Shown: positions 26,737 through 36,669 of the stretch, one piece after another
Layout: each line of letters begins with the position of its first letter
How positions within the stretch are numbered: position 1 is the stretch's first letter
The notes under the pieces: generated by a model
What the model was told of the DNA's origin: nothing
Database searches by the model: none
Seen by the model: only the letters and a program-made list of their open reading frames with translations
Assembly: GCA_964433065.1 (NCBI GenBank)
Contig: CAYSPZ010000002.1
Coordinates: 27,910-91,909 of the forward strand
Length of the DNA: 64,000 nucleotides
Origin: RGIG3009 sp964433065
Lineage (GTDB): Bacteria; Bacillota; Clostridia; Oscillospirales; Acutalibacteraceae
Direction of reading: 5' to 3'
Translations under genes and position numbers: made by a program

Positions 26737-29700
26737 ATGAAGATGTTACATCTTAAAAAGCATCTTGCCGTTATGGTATCGATCGTTATGCTCATCTGCT
26801 CGTTTGCGGGGACATTCACCGTATCGGCAGCGCAAGCGCAGATCTATATTATCGATGGCACGAAATACGTATTCGCGCATGCGGATGGTACGCTTACGTA
26901 TGACGGTACTGCCTACGGTGCGTATGCAACCTTCGAACTGGCATATAAAGCCATTGCTCCGACAGGTGGTACCATCGTAGTAGAAGGCACCCATACCCTC
27001 TATACTGAAAGTACCACGACTACGGCTATCGAAGTGATAGGTCTCGGCAAATCTGCGACCACCCTCAATCTTCCCAACGCCTATCCCGCGTCCGTATACG
27101 GCGAACTGTACTTGAAAGACCTGACTTTGGGTCACCTCAACAGCGGTAAACGCTTTAAAGCGGATCGTTTGACCCTTGACAACGTTGCCGACGGTACCGG
27201 CAGTGCGCTTTGGTACGTTGGTTTCGTCACCGGTCAAACTAACGGCGCGACCTGCTACCTCGATGTAAAAGCGGGCAGTGCTCTCAACCTGATCGGTATT
27301 CATGAATATGCTTCCATCGCCTCGGGGCGTTCGGATAATATGTACTTTATCATTGACGGCGGTTCGATCCATTGGGATCCGAGAAACGGTCAACCTGTCC
27401 ACGGCAACCTGACCTATATCGTCAACAACTCCTCAGGCATGTCCAACAAAAAAATCTCTACCCAAACCGATCCCGACGGTGCGTTGACGGTTATTTTCAA
27501 CAACGGTATTACCGACGTGACTGTTTCCGACACTGCCGGCAACGTTGACTATCGTGTGAACGTTGCTGCCGGCGGCTATGCGGATATCAAAATTGAAGGC
27601 AGTGCGGATACCGCGCCCACCTTCGTGATTACTAGCAGCAATGGTTTAATACCGGTCATCAACGGTCAACAACTGCCACTGACCGATGGCGAATACCTAT
27701 ATACCCCGACTACCAAAGGTACCGTCGACATCACCTTTATAGATACCCGCATCTACACGGTAGATGGCGAGGCCACCGTGTTCGTGGCGGCAGACGGCGA
27801 AGTTGCGTATAACGGCGAAAATTATAATGCATACAGCACGTTTGAACTCGCATATAAGTCGATCATCGGTGAAGGCGGTACCATCGTCGTCGAGGGCGAA
27901 CACACGCTCTATACTGAAAAAACGGCATCCAATCCCATTAAGATTCTTGGTTTGGGTATCAACAATTCCAAATTACTCCTTCCCGGTTCGTATAACACGC
28001 TTTACGGTGAAATTGAGATCGATAAGATCACACTTTCCACCACAATCGGAAGCGGCGACGCTCACATTGCGGTCAATCGTTTTACCATCGGTAAAAATAT
28101 GCAATCTGCGGGTAACTTATGGTTCACGGGTTACGTTTCTACCGTCGCCGGTGAGTTGTGCTATCTCGTTCACAACGGCAAATCCACGGCATTCTTGTTA
28201 AACGTATCCCAGTTGAGTTGGCCCAGCACCCCCGATGCGGATATTCAGGAGATCTATAACGGTGGTTACGTCAACTTTGATATCCAGATAAACGCTGCCG
28301 CCAAACGCAATCTGACCTATGTTTTTGACAGCGTTGCCCAATTCAACCAAAAAGCAGTGTCGGTTCGTTATGATGCCGGTTACAATCTGTCCTTGATCTT
28401 CAATAACGGTATTACCGATATGCAGGTTAACGACGACAATGGCTATGTCGATTACCGGTTAAACGTAGCGAGCGGCGGTTATGCATATGTCAAGGAACAA
28501 GGCACCGCTACCACCGCACCGACGTTTGTGATTCTTCCGTCGGAACATCAAGCACCGTGCGTAAACGGTGAGAAACTGTCGGTCACCAACGGTGAGTATC
28601 TCTACACACCCACCGAAAAAGGCACCTTCGATATCACCTTTGTTGATTCCGAAGAACCGCGTGTATATCTGATCGACAACGCGTACTTTGCCTTTGCGGC
28701 AAAAGACGGCAAGATCGAATATCAGGGCAAGACCCACTACGCATTCGAAACTTACGAATTGGCGTATAAAGCCCTCGCGATCCACGGCGGTACCCTTGTC
28801 GTGGAAGGCAAACACGCTCTTTACAGTGAAAAGACGACCAAAAAGCCGATCAAGGTGATCGGTGCAGACGACGATGCGACGGTTACGTTTGGAAGTTCGC
28901 AATGCATCTACGGTGACACCGAGTTCGACAACATTCGTTTCCAAACGGCTACGAACAGTTCCGCCGATACGATGGAATTTATGGCTGCCGGCAACCTTCT
29001 CTTCGGCAAAAACGTAAAATTCGGCGCGATGAACTCGATCGGCTTTGTCGGCTTGACTTCCGATATCAACAGTCGTGTAAACGCGGGTGACACCGTGACG
29101 TTGAAATGGGCTTCGACGGGTATCGGTTCTGCCGGTGAAGTGTTCTATGTCCGCGCGTTAAGAGGTACGATCGGTACGGCGGATAAAAAGATCAACGTCC
29201 AATTGATCATGGACGGTACCGGCTATACCTCGACCTTCACGAACGGTCTCGGCTTATCGGGCAACATCAACGGTAGTTTTACCTTCGTCATCAACGACAG
29301 CACCTATTTTTACAAGAAGGGCGACAACAAGACCATCAGCCTGACGGGTACCGTTTCGGATAAACTGACCGTTATCTTCAACGACGGTGTCAACGATGTC
29401 GTGCTCGAAGAAACGGCGGATACCGCAGATTACGTGTTAAACGTTGCCAACGGCGGTTACGCATATGTCAAAACCGAAGGCACCGCTACCACGGCACCTA
29501 CGTTTGTTATTGAGCCTCCTGCAGGTAAAAAGCCGCTCATTAACTCCGTTCAGATCGACGCGGTCAACGGTGAATACCTGTACACACCCTCCACGAGCGG
29601 AATTATTGACATCACCTTCGGACATACCTCTTCCTATACGCCGAGTGTTCAGGCACCCGCCAATCAGAAATTGGCAGTTACCAAATTGAAGACCGACTCG

Positions 29701-32700
29701 CGCAAAGATCCGCTCGGTATTGATTATACCGCACCGGTACTCAGCTGGATGGTAGAAAGCACCCGCCGCGGCGCCAAACAGACCGCCTATCGTGTCGGTG
29801 TTGCTTCTTCCACCGAAAACATCATCGCCGGCAACTTCGACGTGTGGGACAGCGGTAAGGTGTTCTCTTCCGATACGAACATCACCTACGGCGCTGTCAA
29901 CGGTATCGGCGGCAGACCGGCGGCAACCTTACAGGCACAGACCCCGTACTATTGGACGGTATACGCGTGGAACGAAAATTCGGTCGAAAACCGTTCAACG
30001 CAGATCGCGATGTTTGAAACCGCCTTGTTCGGCGATTTCGGCAGCGATAACTACTGGATCTTCGCGAATCAACCTACCGACGGTACAGCGGCAGAAACGG
30101 CGGGACGTTTGTTCCGTAAACAATTTACCTTGTCGCAGACGAAAGAAAACATCGTTTCAGCGAGACTGTATTCGACTGCCGCCGGCAACCAGATCATGTA
30201 CGTCAACGGAAAACGGGCAGCCGAAGATTACTTTGCTCCCGGCAAATCCAAATACACCAAGATGTTCTACTACCAGACCTACGACATCACCGCTCTTATG
30301 AGAGATGGCGATAACACTATTGGCGCGGAAGTCGGTCAAGGCTGGTATAACGCAGGTGCCGTTGCCGCTACATACGGTTCCGACGTTGCGCTCAAAGCCA
30401 AATTGGTGGTCACCTATGAGGATGGCACCCAACAAGTCATCAACACCGACAGCACTTGGCAAGGCACGATGCAGGGGGCCACGCTTTCCAACCGTTTCTA
30501 CGACGGTCAGGTGATAGACGGCCGCGAATACATCGAAGGATGGGCACAAAACGACAATACGTCGGATAAATGGCAATCCGTACAAGCGGTTACCACCTTC
30601 AGAACGACGACGGGCCCGATCGGTGATCTTTTCATCGCCGAAAATATGGATCCCGTCCGCAACGTGATGACCTTCACTCCCTCTGCATACGAGCAGAAGA
30701 GTGAAACCTCCCGCTTGTATACCTTTGACCAGAACATTGCGGGTACCGTGCGCATTACCGCCAAAGCCAAAGCGGGTGTCACGATGACCCTCAAGTACGG
30801 CGAATTCCTGACAGGCGGTACCATCACCGGTACCGAATACAACGGCAACAACGGTATCGACAGTTATACCTTCCGCGGCGACGAGGGCGGCGAAACGGTC
30901 ACCTTTGACCTCGTCTACCACGGCTTCCAGTACGTGTTGGTATCCAACGAAAGTACCGACAGCACGTTGAGCAGTGAACCGATCGAGATCGTTTCCATCG
31001 AAGCGTTGGTTCTGTCCAGCCTTACGGAGGAAACGTACACGTTTGATTCCTCTAACAACACCATCGACCAATACGTCCAAAACGTGTTGTGGTCGTTGCG
31101 CAGTAACTTTATGTCCACCATCACCGACTGTCCGACCCGTGAAAAGAACACATGGACGGGTGACGCGCAGATCATTGCGGGCGCTTCCGCTTATTTCGCG
31201 GACGTCTACAACACGTACCGTAACTTCCAGTTGATGACTCAACACTCCGCGTTTGGTGACGGCGGTTTGCCGGAGATCGTTCCCGAAGCGACGACGAACA
31301 ATGCCTCCACCTCCGAAACGCAATTTGTTTCGATGCCGGCAGGGTGGACCGATTCAACGGTCATCATCACGTGGCAGATGTACAACCAGTACGGTGATCT
31401 GAATATCATCAACGACAACTATGCCACGATGAAGAATTTTGTGGATTGTCTGGTACGTCAACGCATCTATCAGGAAGGCGACGAGATTCCGTATTTTGTC
31501 ATCGACCCCACCGACCTGCGTATGGACGGCGGAAAATACGGCGACTGGTTAGGCAAATCCAATGGGAATGCTAATGCTTCCTATTACGAAAAGACCTACT
31601 ATTCGACCACTTACAACAGCACGTCCGCCATCTCTTTCGTGGAGATCGGAACCGCGTATCTGGCGCACTCCTGTGACCTGTTGTCACAGATGGCAGAAGC
31701 GATCGGCAATACGACCGAGGCGACCTACTACCACGATCTGTATCAACGTTTCGCAAAAGCGTGGCGCACCAACTTTGTCGCGGCGGACGGATACACCTGT
31801 ACTTCCAACGGTACCACCACGTTAAACGAGGACGGTACCCCCAATACGTATACCCCCGGCGAAGGATGGGTTACCTCCTACGCGCTCGGCTTAGAATTCA
31901 ACCTCTTTGAAAACGAAGAGATGGCAAAAAAAGCCGCCGCGAAACTGGCATCGTTGATGGAAAACTGGGAATATCAACAGATGGTTGGTTTCTTGGGCAT
32001 CGACACCCTGTATACGGGTCTCAGCCACAACGGTCAGTTCGAAGCCGCTCTCAAAATTATGGAGAACGAAAAGAATCCTTCCGCGCTTTACTCGGTCACT
32101 CGGGGTGCAACGACGATCTGGGAAACCTACGACGAGATCAACTATTCCCGTAACCACTACGTTTTCGGTGCGCCCAGCCGCTGGTTGTTCAGCGACGTGC
32201 TCGGTATCACCCACGGATACGAAAGTGAAAACGTCGGGTACACCCACTTCCTGTTAGAACCCAACTACTCTTCCGATCTCGATACGACCCTCACGTGGGT
32301 CAGCGGTTCTTACACCGCACGTACCGGTACCATCAAGAGCGAGTGGAAACTCTCCTCCGACCGTACGACTTTCACCTACAAATGTACCGTTCCTGCGAAC
32401 ACGAGTGCAACCGTGTCGTTGCCCTTGTTTGGTGAAAAATCGGCTGTCACCGAAGGCGGCATACCTGCCACCGATTCTAAAGGTGTTGCCTTTGTCGAGA
32501 TCAAAGACGGCAGAGCATATTATGAGGTTACCTCAGGTGAATACGAGTTCGTTGTGACCGACTCGGTCACAGAGTTGTCTGTTACACCGCCCACCAAACG
32601 GGTATACGGTAAAGGCAGCACCGCGATCGACGTCACAGGCGGTCTGGTCAACGTTACCTATTCTGGCGGCAGAAGCGAAACCATCGAATTGACGGCGGAT

Positions 32701-33360
32701 ATGATCACCGACTTTGACGGTTCTGTGGTCGGTACACAGACGGTGACGGTCACTTACGGCGGTGTCAGCGATACGTTTGACATTGCTGTAATGAACACCA
32801 ACACCTTGCCTACCGTTACCGTGGACAGTGTAAACGCGAGTGTCGGTAAGACCTTTACGGTGGCGGTTACATTACAGAACAATCCCGGTATCACATCGGC
32901 AAACCTTGCCATCTCGTATGACACGAGTAAACTGGAACTGGTATCGTATAACGAACAAGAGTTCAGCGGCCTGTCCTGCGGATCGGTTACCGACGATCCT
33001 TTTGTGATCCGTTGGCAAGGTGCGGATAACACCGATACCGTGTTTGTGCTGTTAACTTTCCAAGTGAAAGCAGATACTCCGATCGGTACGACCGACATTT
33101 CGGTTGCCGTCGACTGCGGCAACGTCTTGTTCAACACCGCAAGCGGTACGGTGAACATCGCCAAATATACCACCGGTGACCTGAACAGAGACGGTCTTAT
33201 CAACAATAAAGACCTTGGCTTGATGCAACGCTTTAACAACAGTTGGTCCGTTGTGATCAACCAATCCGCCGCAGACGTTAACGGCGACGGAAAGGTCAAC
33301 AATAAAGACCTCGGTATTTTACAGCGTTATATCAATGGTTGGGACGTAACACTATCCTAA
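26737..33360 (+). CDS. Secreted GH78 alpha-L-rhamnosidase with three N-terminal repeats, Ig-like, cohesin-like and dockerin domains
   Basis: The ATG at 26737 follows GGAGG and opens a signal peptide (about 1-32). Three tandem repeats of about 304 residues follow (GGTIVVEGxHTLYTE at nt 26965, 27874, 28786), perhaps beta-helix-like. GH78 begins near residue 976 (KTDSRKDPLGID) and runs through the rhamnosidase N-terminal, concanavalin-like, (alpha/alpha)6 barrel and C-terminal parts. The signature DCPTREKNTWTGDAQ places D1464 and E1469 with the same spacing as the catalytic-site D567/E572 of Bacillus RhaB; E1796 in TIWETYDE is the likely second acid. It should release terminal alpha-L-rhamnose from pectic or glycoside substrates. 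Ig-like domain (about 1945-2021), cohesin-like domain (about 2022-2144, short) and dockerin (about 2145-2207) end the protein. It has no Cys repeats. A rhamnose catabolic operon lies 3.3 kb downstream. Confidence 0.92.
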   Translation: MKMLHLKKHLAVMVSIVMLICSFAGTFTVSAAQAQIYIIDGTKYVFAHADGTLTYDGTAYGAYATFELAYKAIAPTGGTIVVEGTHTLYTESTTTTAIEVIGLGKSATTLNLPNAYPASVYGELYLKDLTLGHLNSGKRFKADRLTLDNVADGTGSALWYVGFVTGQTNGATCYLDVKAGSALNLIGIHEYASIASGRSDNMYFIIDGGSIHWDPRNGQPVHGNLTYIVNNSSGMSNKKISTQTDPDGALTVIFNNGITDVTVSDTAGNVDYRVNVAAGGYADIKIEGSADTAPTFVITSSNGLIPVINGQQLPLTDGEYLYTPTTKGTVDITFIDTRIYTVDGEATVFVAADGEVAYNGENYNAYSTFELAYKSIIGEGGTIVVEGEHTLYTEKTASNPIKILGLGINNSKLLLPGSYNTLYGEIEIDKITLSTTIGSGDAHIAVNRFTIGKNMQSAGNLWFTGYVSTVAGELCYLVHNGKSTAFLLNVSQLSWPSTPDADIQEIYNGGYVNFDIQINAAAKRNLTYVFDSVAQFNQKAVSVRYDAGYNLSLIFNNGITDMQVNDDNGYVDYRLNVASGGYAYVKEQGTATTAPTFVILPSEHQAPCVNGEKLSVTNGEYLYTPTEKGTFDITFVDSEEPRVYLIDNAYFAFAAKDGKIEYQGKTHYAFETYELAYKALAIHGGTLVVEGKHALYSEKTTKKPIKVIGADDDATVTFGSSQCIYGDTEFDNIRFQTATNSSADTMEFMAAGNLLFGKNVKFGAMNSIGFVGLTSDINSRVNAGDTVTLKWASTGIGSAGEVFYVRALRGTIGTADKKINVQLIMDGTGYTSTFTNGLGLSGNINGSFTFVINDSTYFYKKGDNKTISLTGTVSDKLTVIFNDGVNDVVLEETADTADYVLNVANGGYAYVKTEGTATTAPTFVIEPPAGKKPLINSVQIDAVNGEYLYTPSTSGIIDITFGHTSSYTPSVQAPANQKLAVTKLKTDSRKDPLGIDYTAPVLSWMVESTRRGAKQTAYRVGVASSTENIIAGNFDVWDSGKVFSSDTNITYGAVNGIGGRPAATLQAQTPYYWTVYAWNENSVENRSTQIAMFETALFGDFGSDNYWIFANQPTDGTAAETAGRLFRKQFTLSQTKENIVSARLYSTAAGNQIMYVNGKRAAEDYFAPGKSKYTKMFYYQTYDITALMRDGDNTIGAEVGQGWYNAGAVAATYGSDVALKAKLVVTYEDGTQQVINTDSTWQGTMQGATLSNRFYDGQVIDGREYIEGWAQNDNTSDKWQSVQAVTTFRTTTGPIGDLFIAENMDPVRNVMTFTPSAYEQKSETSRLYTFDQNIAGTVRITAKAKAGVTMTLKYGEFLTGGTITGTEYNGNNGIDSYTFRGDEGGETVTFDLVYHGFQYVLVSNESTDSTLSSEPIEIVSIEALVLSSLTEETYTFDSSNNTIDQYVQNVLWSLRSNFMSTITDCPTREKNTWTGDAQIIAGASAYFADVYNTYRNFQLMTQHSAFGDGGLPEIVPEATTNNASTSETQFVSMPAGWTDSTVIITWQMYNQYGDLNIINDNYATMKNFVDCLVRQRIYQEGDEIPYFVIDPTDLRMDGGKYGDWLGKSNGNANASYYEKTYYSTTYNSTSAISFVEIGTAYLAHSCDLLSQMAEAIGNTTEATYYHDLYQRFAKAWRTNFVAADGYTCTSNGTTTLNEDGTPNTYTPGEGWVTSYALGLEFNLFENEEMAKKAAAKLASLMENWEYQQMVGFLGIDTLYTGLSHNGQFEAALKIMENEKNPSALYSVTRGATTIWETYDEINYSRNHYVFGAPSRWLFSDVLGITHGYESENVGYTHFLLEPNYSSDLDTTLTWVSGSYTARTGTIKSEWKLSSDRTTFTYKCTVPANTSATVSLPLFGEKSAVTEGGIPATDSKGVAFVEIKDGRAYYEVTSGEYEFVVTDSVTELSVTPPTKRVYGKGSTAIDVTGGLVNVTYSGGRSETIELTADMITDFDGSVVGTQTVTVTYGGVSDTFDIAVMNTNTLPTVTVDSVNASVGKTFTVAVTLQNNPGITSANLAISYDTSKLELVSYNEQEFSGLSCGSVTDDPFVIRWQGADNTDTVFVLLTFQVKADTPIGTTDISVAVDCGNVLFNTASGTVNIAKYTTGDLNRDGLINNKDLGLMQRFNNSWSVVINQSAADVNGDGKVNNKDLGILQRYINGWDVTLS
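26965..29630 (+). repeat. Three tandem modules of about 304 codons at the start of the rhamnosidase
   Basis: The motif GGTIVVEG or GGTLVVEG recurs at nt 26965, 27874 and 28786 (spacing 909 and 912 bp). Each copy ends with a YAYVK or YADIK, then TAPTFVI and GEYLYTP block. Confidence 0.75.
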
Positions 33361-33365
33361 GACAA

Positions 33366-33404
33366 CGAAAACCACGCGATCATCGCGTGGTTTTTGTTTT
33401 TTTT
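33366..33404 (+). terminator. Intrinsic terminator after the rhamnosidase gene
   Basis: An 11-bp perfect stem (AACCACGCGAT pairing with ATCGCGTGGTT) is followed by a T-rich tract. Confidence 0.9.
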
Positions 33405-33405
33405 C

Positions 33406-33434
33406 TTGAAATTATCGAACAAGTGTAGTATACT
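33406..33434 (+). promoter_or_regulatory. Promoter for the last Cys-repeat gene
   Basis: TTGAAA at 33406-33411, a 17-bp spacer, and TATACT at 33429-33434, directly after the previous terminator. Confidence 0.75.
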
Positions 33435-33487
33435 GGAAAATGGTAATTTTTATGTACTCTTATTTTTGTACACGGAGGGAAAGAAAA

Positions 33488-35447
33488 GTGAAACAATCAT
33501 TGTTCAAAAAAGTATGTGCCATCGTGATGGCGTTCGTACTGACAGTATCGTTCTGTCCGAACGGCGCATTCCACATCACGGCGGCGGCGCTGACGAGCGG
33601 TAATTATACCTATACCGTTTCCGACGGCGCGGCAACGATTACCGACTTTAGTACGACGGTAACCGGTGCATTGACCATTCCGAATAAGATCGGCGGTTAC
33701 CCCGTTACCACTATCGGTGCGTATGCCTTTGACTCTTGCAGCGGTCTGACAAGCATCACCATCCCCGACAGCGTGACCGTTATTGAACAGTGCGCTTTCA
33801 AAGGTTGTAGCGGACTGACGAGCATTACGCTTGGCAACAGTGTGGCTGAAATCGGTACGTGGGCATTTTACAACTGCAAAGCCTTGACGAGCATCACCAT
33901 TCCGGCGAGTGTAACCACCATTGGTGACAGTGCGTTTGAGGGCTGTAAAAAAATCGCGAGCGTATACACTGCCGACATAGCGGCTTGGTGTGCGATTTCC
34001 TTTGGCAACGAATTGTCCACCCCGCTCTATTATGCCAACAAACTGTATGTTAACGGAGAACTGGTAACCGACCTGATCATTCCCGACGGTGTGACCGGTA
34101 TCGGCGACTACGCGTTTTACGCTTGCAGCAGTGCGACGAGTATCACCCTCCCCGACAGCGTGACATCCATCGGCAGTTACGCGTTCTATTGCGGCAAACT
34201 GACCGACCTGGATCTCGGAAACGGTGTGACCACCATTGCCGACCACGCGTTCTACGGTTGTGCCGCCATGAAAAGCATTACCTTCCCCGCCGGTGTGACG
34301 AGTGTCGGTGAGTATGTTTTCCAATATTGCAGCAGTCTTTCGTCCGTTGTCGTTGCGGAAGATAACGTGACCTACGCGTCCGAGGACGGTGTATTGTTCA
34401 ACGACGCGATGACCACTTTGATCGCTTACCCTGCGGCAAAAGCCGATACGACTTATAACATTCCCGACGGTGTGACCACCATCGGCACCAGTGCGTTCTA
34501 CAACTGTGATATTCTGGTAAATGCCGTTCTTCCCGATAGCGTAACCACCATTAACGAACGTGCGTTCTACGGTTGTGATTATCTGGCAAACGTCAACATC
34601 CCCGACGGTGTGACCACCATCGGTGGCTATGCGTTCCACGGTTGCGACAGTTTGTTAAGTATCGCCATTCCCAACGGTGTGACCGCTATCAACGGTTATA
34701 CGTTCTATACGTGCAGCGGTATGACCAACATTATGATCCCCGCAAGCGTGACCTCGATTGGTAACAACGCGTTTTACGGTTGTACCGCCCTGACCGATGT
34801 CTGGTACGGTGGCAGCAGCCAAGACGCGATCGCCATCGACACCAACAACACCTTGCTCACCGATGCGACGTGGCATTATAATTTCTGCCAAAAACACACC
34901 TACGACAACGCTTGCGACACCGATTGTAACACCTGCGGTGAAACTCGCACGGTTGGCGACCACGTGTACGACAACGACTGCGACGCTGACTGTAATGTCT
35001 GCGGTGCAACCCGCGAAGTGAGCGGTCACAAGTACGAAAACGACTGCGATATCGACTGTGATATCTGCGGCGATACCCGTGAAGTGGCTGACCACGTGTA
35101 CGACAACGACTGTGACGCTGATTGTAACGTCTGCGGTGCTACCCGCGAAGTGAGCGGCCACAAGTACGAAAATGACTGCGATATCGACTGTGATATCTGC
35201 GGCGATACCCGTGAAGTGGCTGACCACGTGTACGATAACGACTGCGACGCTGACTGTAACGTCTGCGGTGACACCCGCAAAGTAGACGGTCACAAGTACG
35301 AAAATGACTGCGATGTCGATTGTGATATCTGCGGTGACGTTCGTGAAGTGAACGGCCACGTGTACGACAACGATTGCGACGCTGATTGTAATGTCTGCGG
35401 TGACACCCGCAAAGTAGACGGTCACAAGTACGAAAATGACTGCGATG
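33488..35447 (+). CDS. Secreted leucine-rich and Cys-repeat protein, 5' part up to the assembly gap
   Basis: GTG 33488 is chosen as start because GGAGGG lies at about 33475 and the frame then opens with a signal peptide (KQSLFKKVCAIVMAFVLTV); open codons back to 33440 have no site. A long run of BspA-type leucine-rich repeats follows (motifs such as SITIPDSVT, AFYGC, IPDGVTTIG), then, from 34893, eight full Cys repeats and part of a ninth before the block of N. The repeats alternate HVYDNDCDADCNVCG with HKYENDCDIDCDICG, giving a higher-order period of 132 bp with near-identical copies. The reading frame stops matching at the N block because the 100 N are a placeholder. The segment at 35548-36545 is almost certainly the rest of the same gene. 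Confidence 0.85.
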
Positions 35448-35942
35448 NNNNNNNNNNNNNNNNNNNNNNNNNNNNNNNNNNNNNNNNNNNNNNNNNNNNN
35501 NNNNNNNNNNNNNNNNNNNNNNNNNNNNNNNNNNNNNNNNNNNNNNNAAGTGAACGGCCACGTGTACGACAACGATTGCGACGCTGATTGTAATGTCTGC
35601 GGCAATGTCCGCGAAGTGGCTGACCACGTGTACGATAACGCTTGCGACGCTGACTGTAACGTCTGCGGTGACACCCGCAAAGTAGACGGTCACAAGTACG
35701 ATAACGACTGCGACGCTGACTGTAATGTCTGCGGTGCTACCCGCGAAGTGGCTGACCACGTGTACGACAACGACTGCGACGTTGACTGCAACAACTGCGG
35801 CGACGTTCGCGAAGTGGCTGACCACGTGTACGACAATGCGTGCGACGCGGACTGTAACACCTGCGGTGTTACCCGCGAAGTGGCTGACCACGTATACGAT
35901 AACGAAGAGGATGCCGACTGTAACGAATGCGGCGCGATCCGC
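34893..35942 (+). repeat. Cys-rich repeat array with 132-bp higher-order unit, interrupted by N
   Basis: There are eight complete copies and one partial before the gap and six after it. Paired units (DCNVCG then DCDICG) repeat every 132 bp with few base changes. The last unit (EEDADCNECG) lacks the first cysteine. Confidence 0.85.
35448..35547. other. Assembly gap of 100 N
   Basis: Exactly 100 N, a conventional placeholder for unknown length. Both flanks are copies of the same 132-bp unit, so assembly collapse in the repeat is the likely cause. Confidence 0.98.
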
Positions 35943-36545
35943 TACGTTGGTGCGATGCCGACCTTCTCGGTCGACAGCGTGACGACCCGCGTAGGAAAGA
36001 CCTTTACGGTGGCGGTTCGGGTGGAGAACAACCCCGGTATCGTTTCGGCGAAACTGGCGGTCTCCTACGATGCCGACAAGTTGCAGTTGCTCAGCTACGA
36101 GGTGCAGGATTTTGCGGGTCTGTCCTACGGTCCTGCCGAGAACAATCCGTTTATCGTGAACTGGTACGATACGTTGAACGATAACAACACCACCAACGGT
36201 GCGTTCGTGCTTTTGACCTTTGAGGTCAAAGCGGATGCGGCATTCGGACCGACCGACATTTCGGTGAGTTATGATCCCGAAGACGTGTACGACTTTGACT
36301 TTGAAAACGTTGCGTTTGACACGGTCAGCGGTACCGTCGACATTGTCGAATACATTTCGGGCGACCTCAACGACGACGACATCATCAACAACAAAGACGT
36401 CGGTGAATTACAACGCTTTGTTAACGGTTGGGGCGTGGATATCAACCAACTCGCCGCCGACGTGAACCGTGACGGTCTTATCAACAACAAAGACCTTGGT
36501 ATCCTCAAACGCTATGTCAACGGCTGGGATATCGAATTGAAATAA
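35548..36545 (+). CDS. 3' part of the gap-interrupted gene: Cys repeats, cohesin-like domain, dockerin
   Basis: The frame is open from the gap and reads V-N-G-H from nt 35550, exactly the repeat register expected after the upstream segment, so this is not a separate gene with its own start. It holds six Cys repeats, then a cohesin-like domain (about 35955-36350, with NNPGIVSAKLAVSYDADKL and a YGPAENNPF core) and an INNKDLG-class dockerin (about 36355-36542, DLNDDDIINNKDVG and DVNRDGLINNKDLG). There is no Ig-like domain before the cohesin, unlike most of the large proteins. The dockerin has a few changes (ELQRF, ILKRY) in its second-helix positions. The full protein would resemble the product at 8075 in plan. 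Confidence 0.85.
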
Positions 36546-36553
36546 AACTCTTT

Positions 36554-36592
36554 AAAGTACGTGTTGGGCAATCGCTCAACGCGTACTTTTTT
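36554..36592 (+). terminator. Intrinsic terminator at the end of the cohesin/dockerin locus
   Basis: A 16-bp stem with two G-U type pairs (36554-36569 with 36574-36589) and an AATC loop runs into six T. Confidence 0.85.
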
Positions 36593-36603
36593 ATGTCTCG
36601 ATA

Positions 36604-36632
36604 TTGAAAGTTATGGAAAACTATGTTAAAAT
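36604..36632 (+). promoter_or_regulatory. Promoter for the rhaBAD operon
   Basis: TTGAAA at 36604-36609, 17-bp spacer, TAAAAT at 36627-36632 with TG one base upstream (extended -10). No rhamnose regulator gene is seen beside it. Confidence 0.7.
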
Positions 36633-36669
36633 AAGAACGGTTTGGAATTTCTTTGAAAGGAGAAATGGG

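Noticed and set aside
35448..35547. Apparent frameshift between the two halves of the last Cys-repeat gene
   Set aside because: The frame change is caused by a 100-N placeholder. A bridge of 30 bases predicted from the repeat restores the frame.
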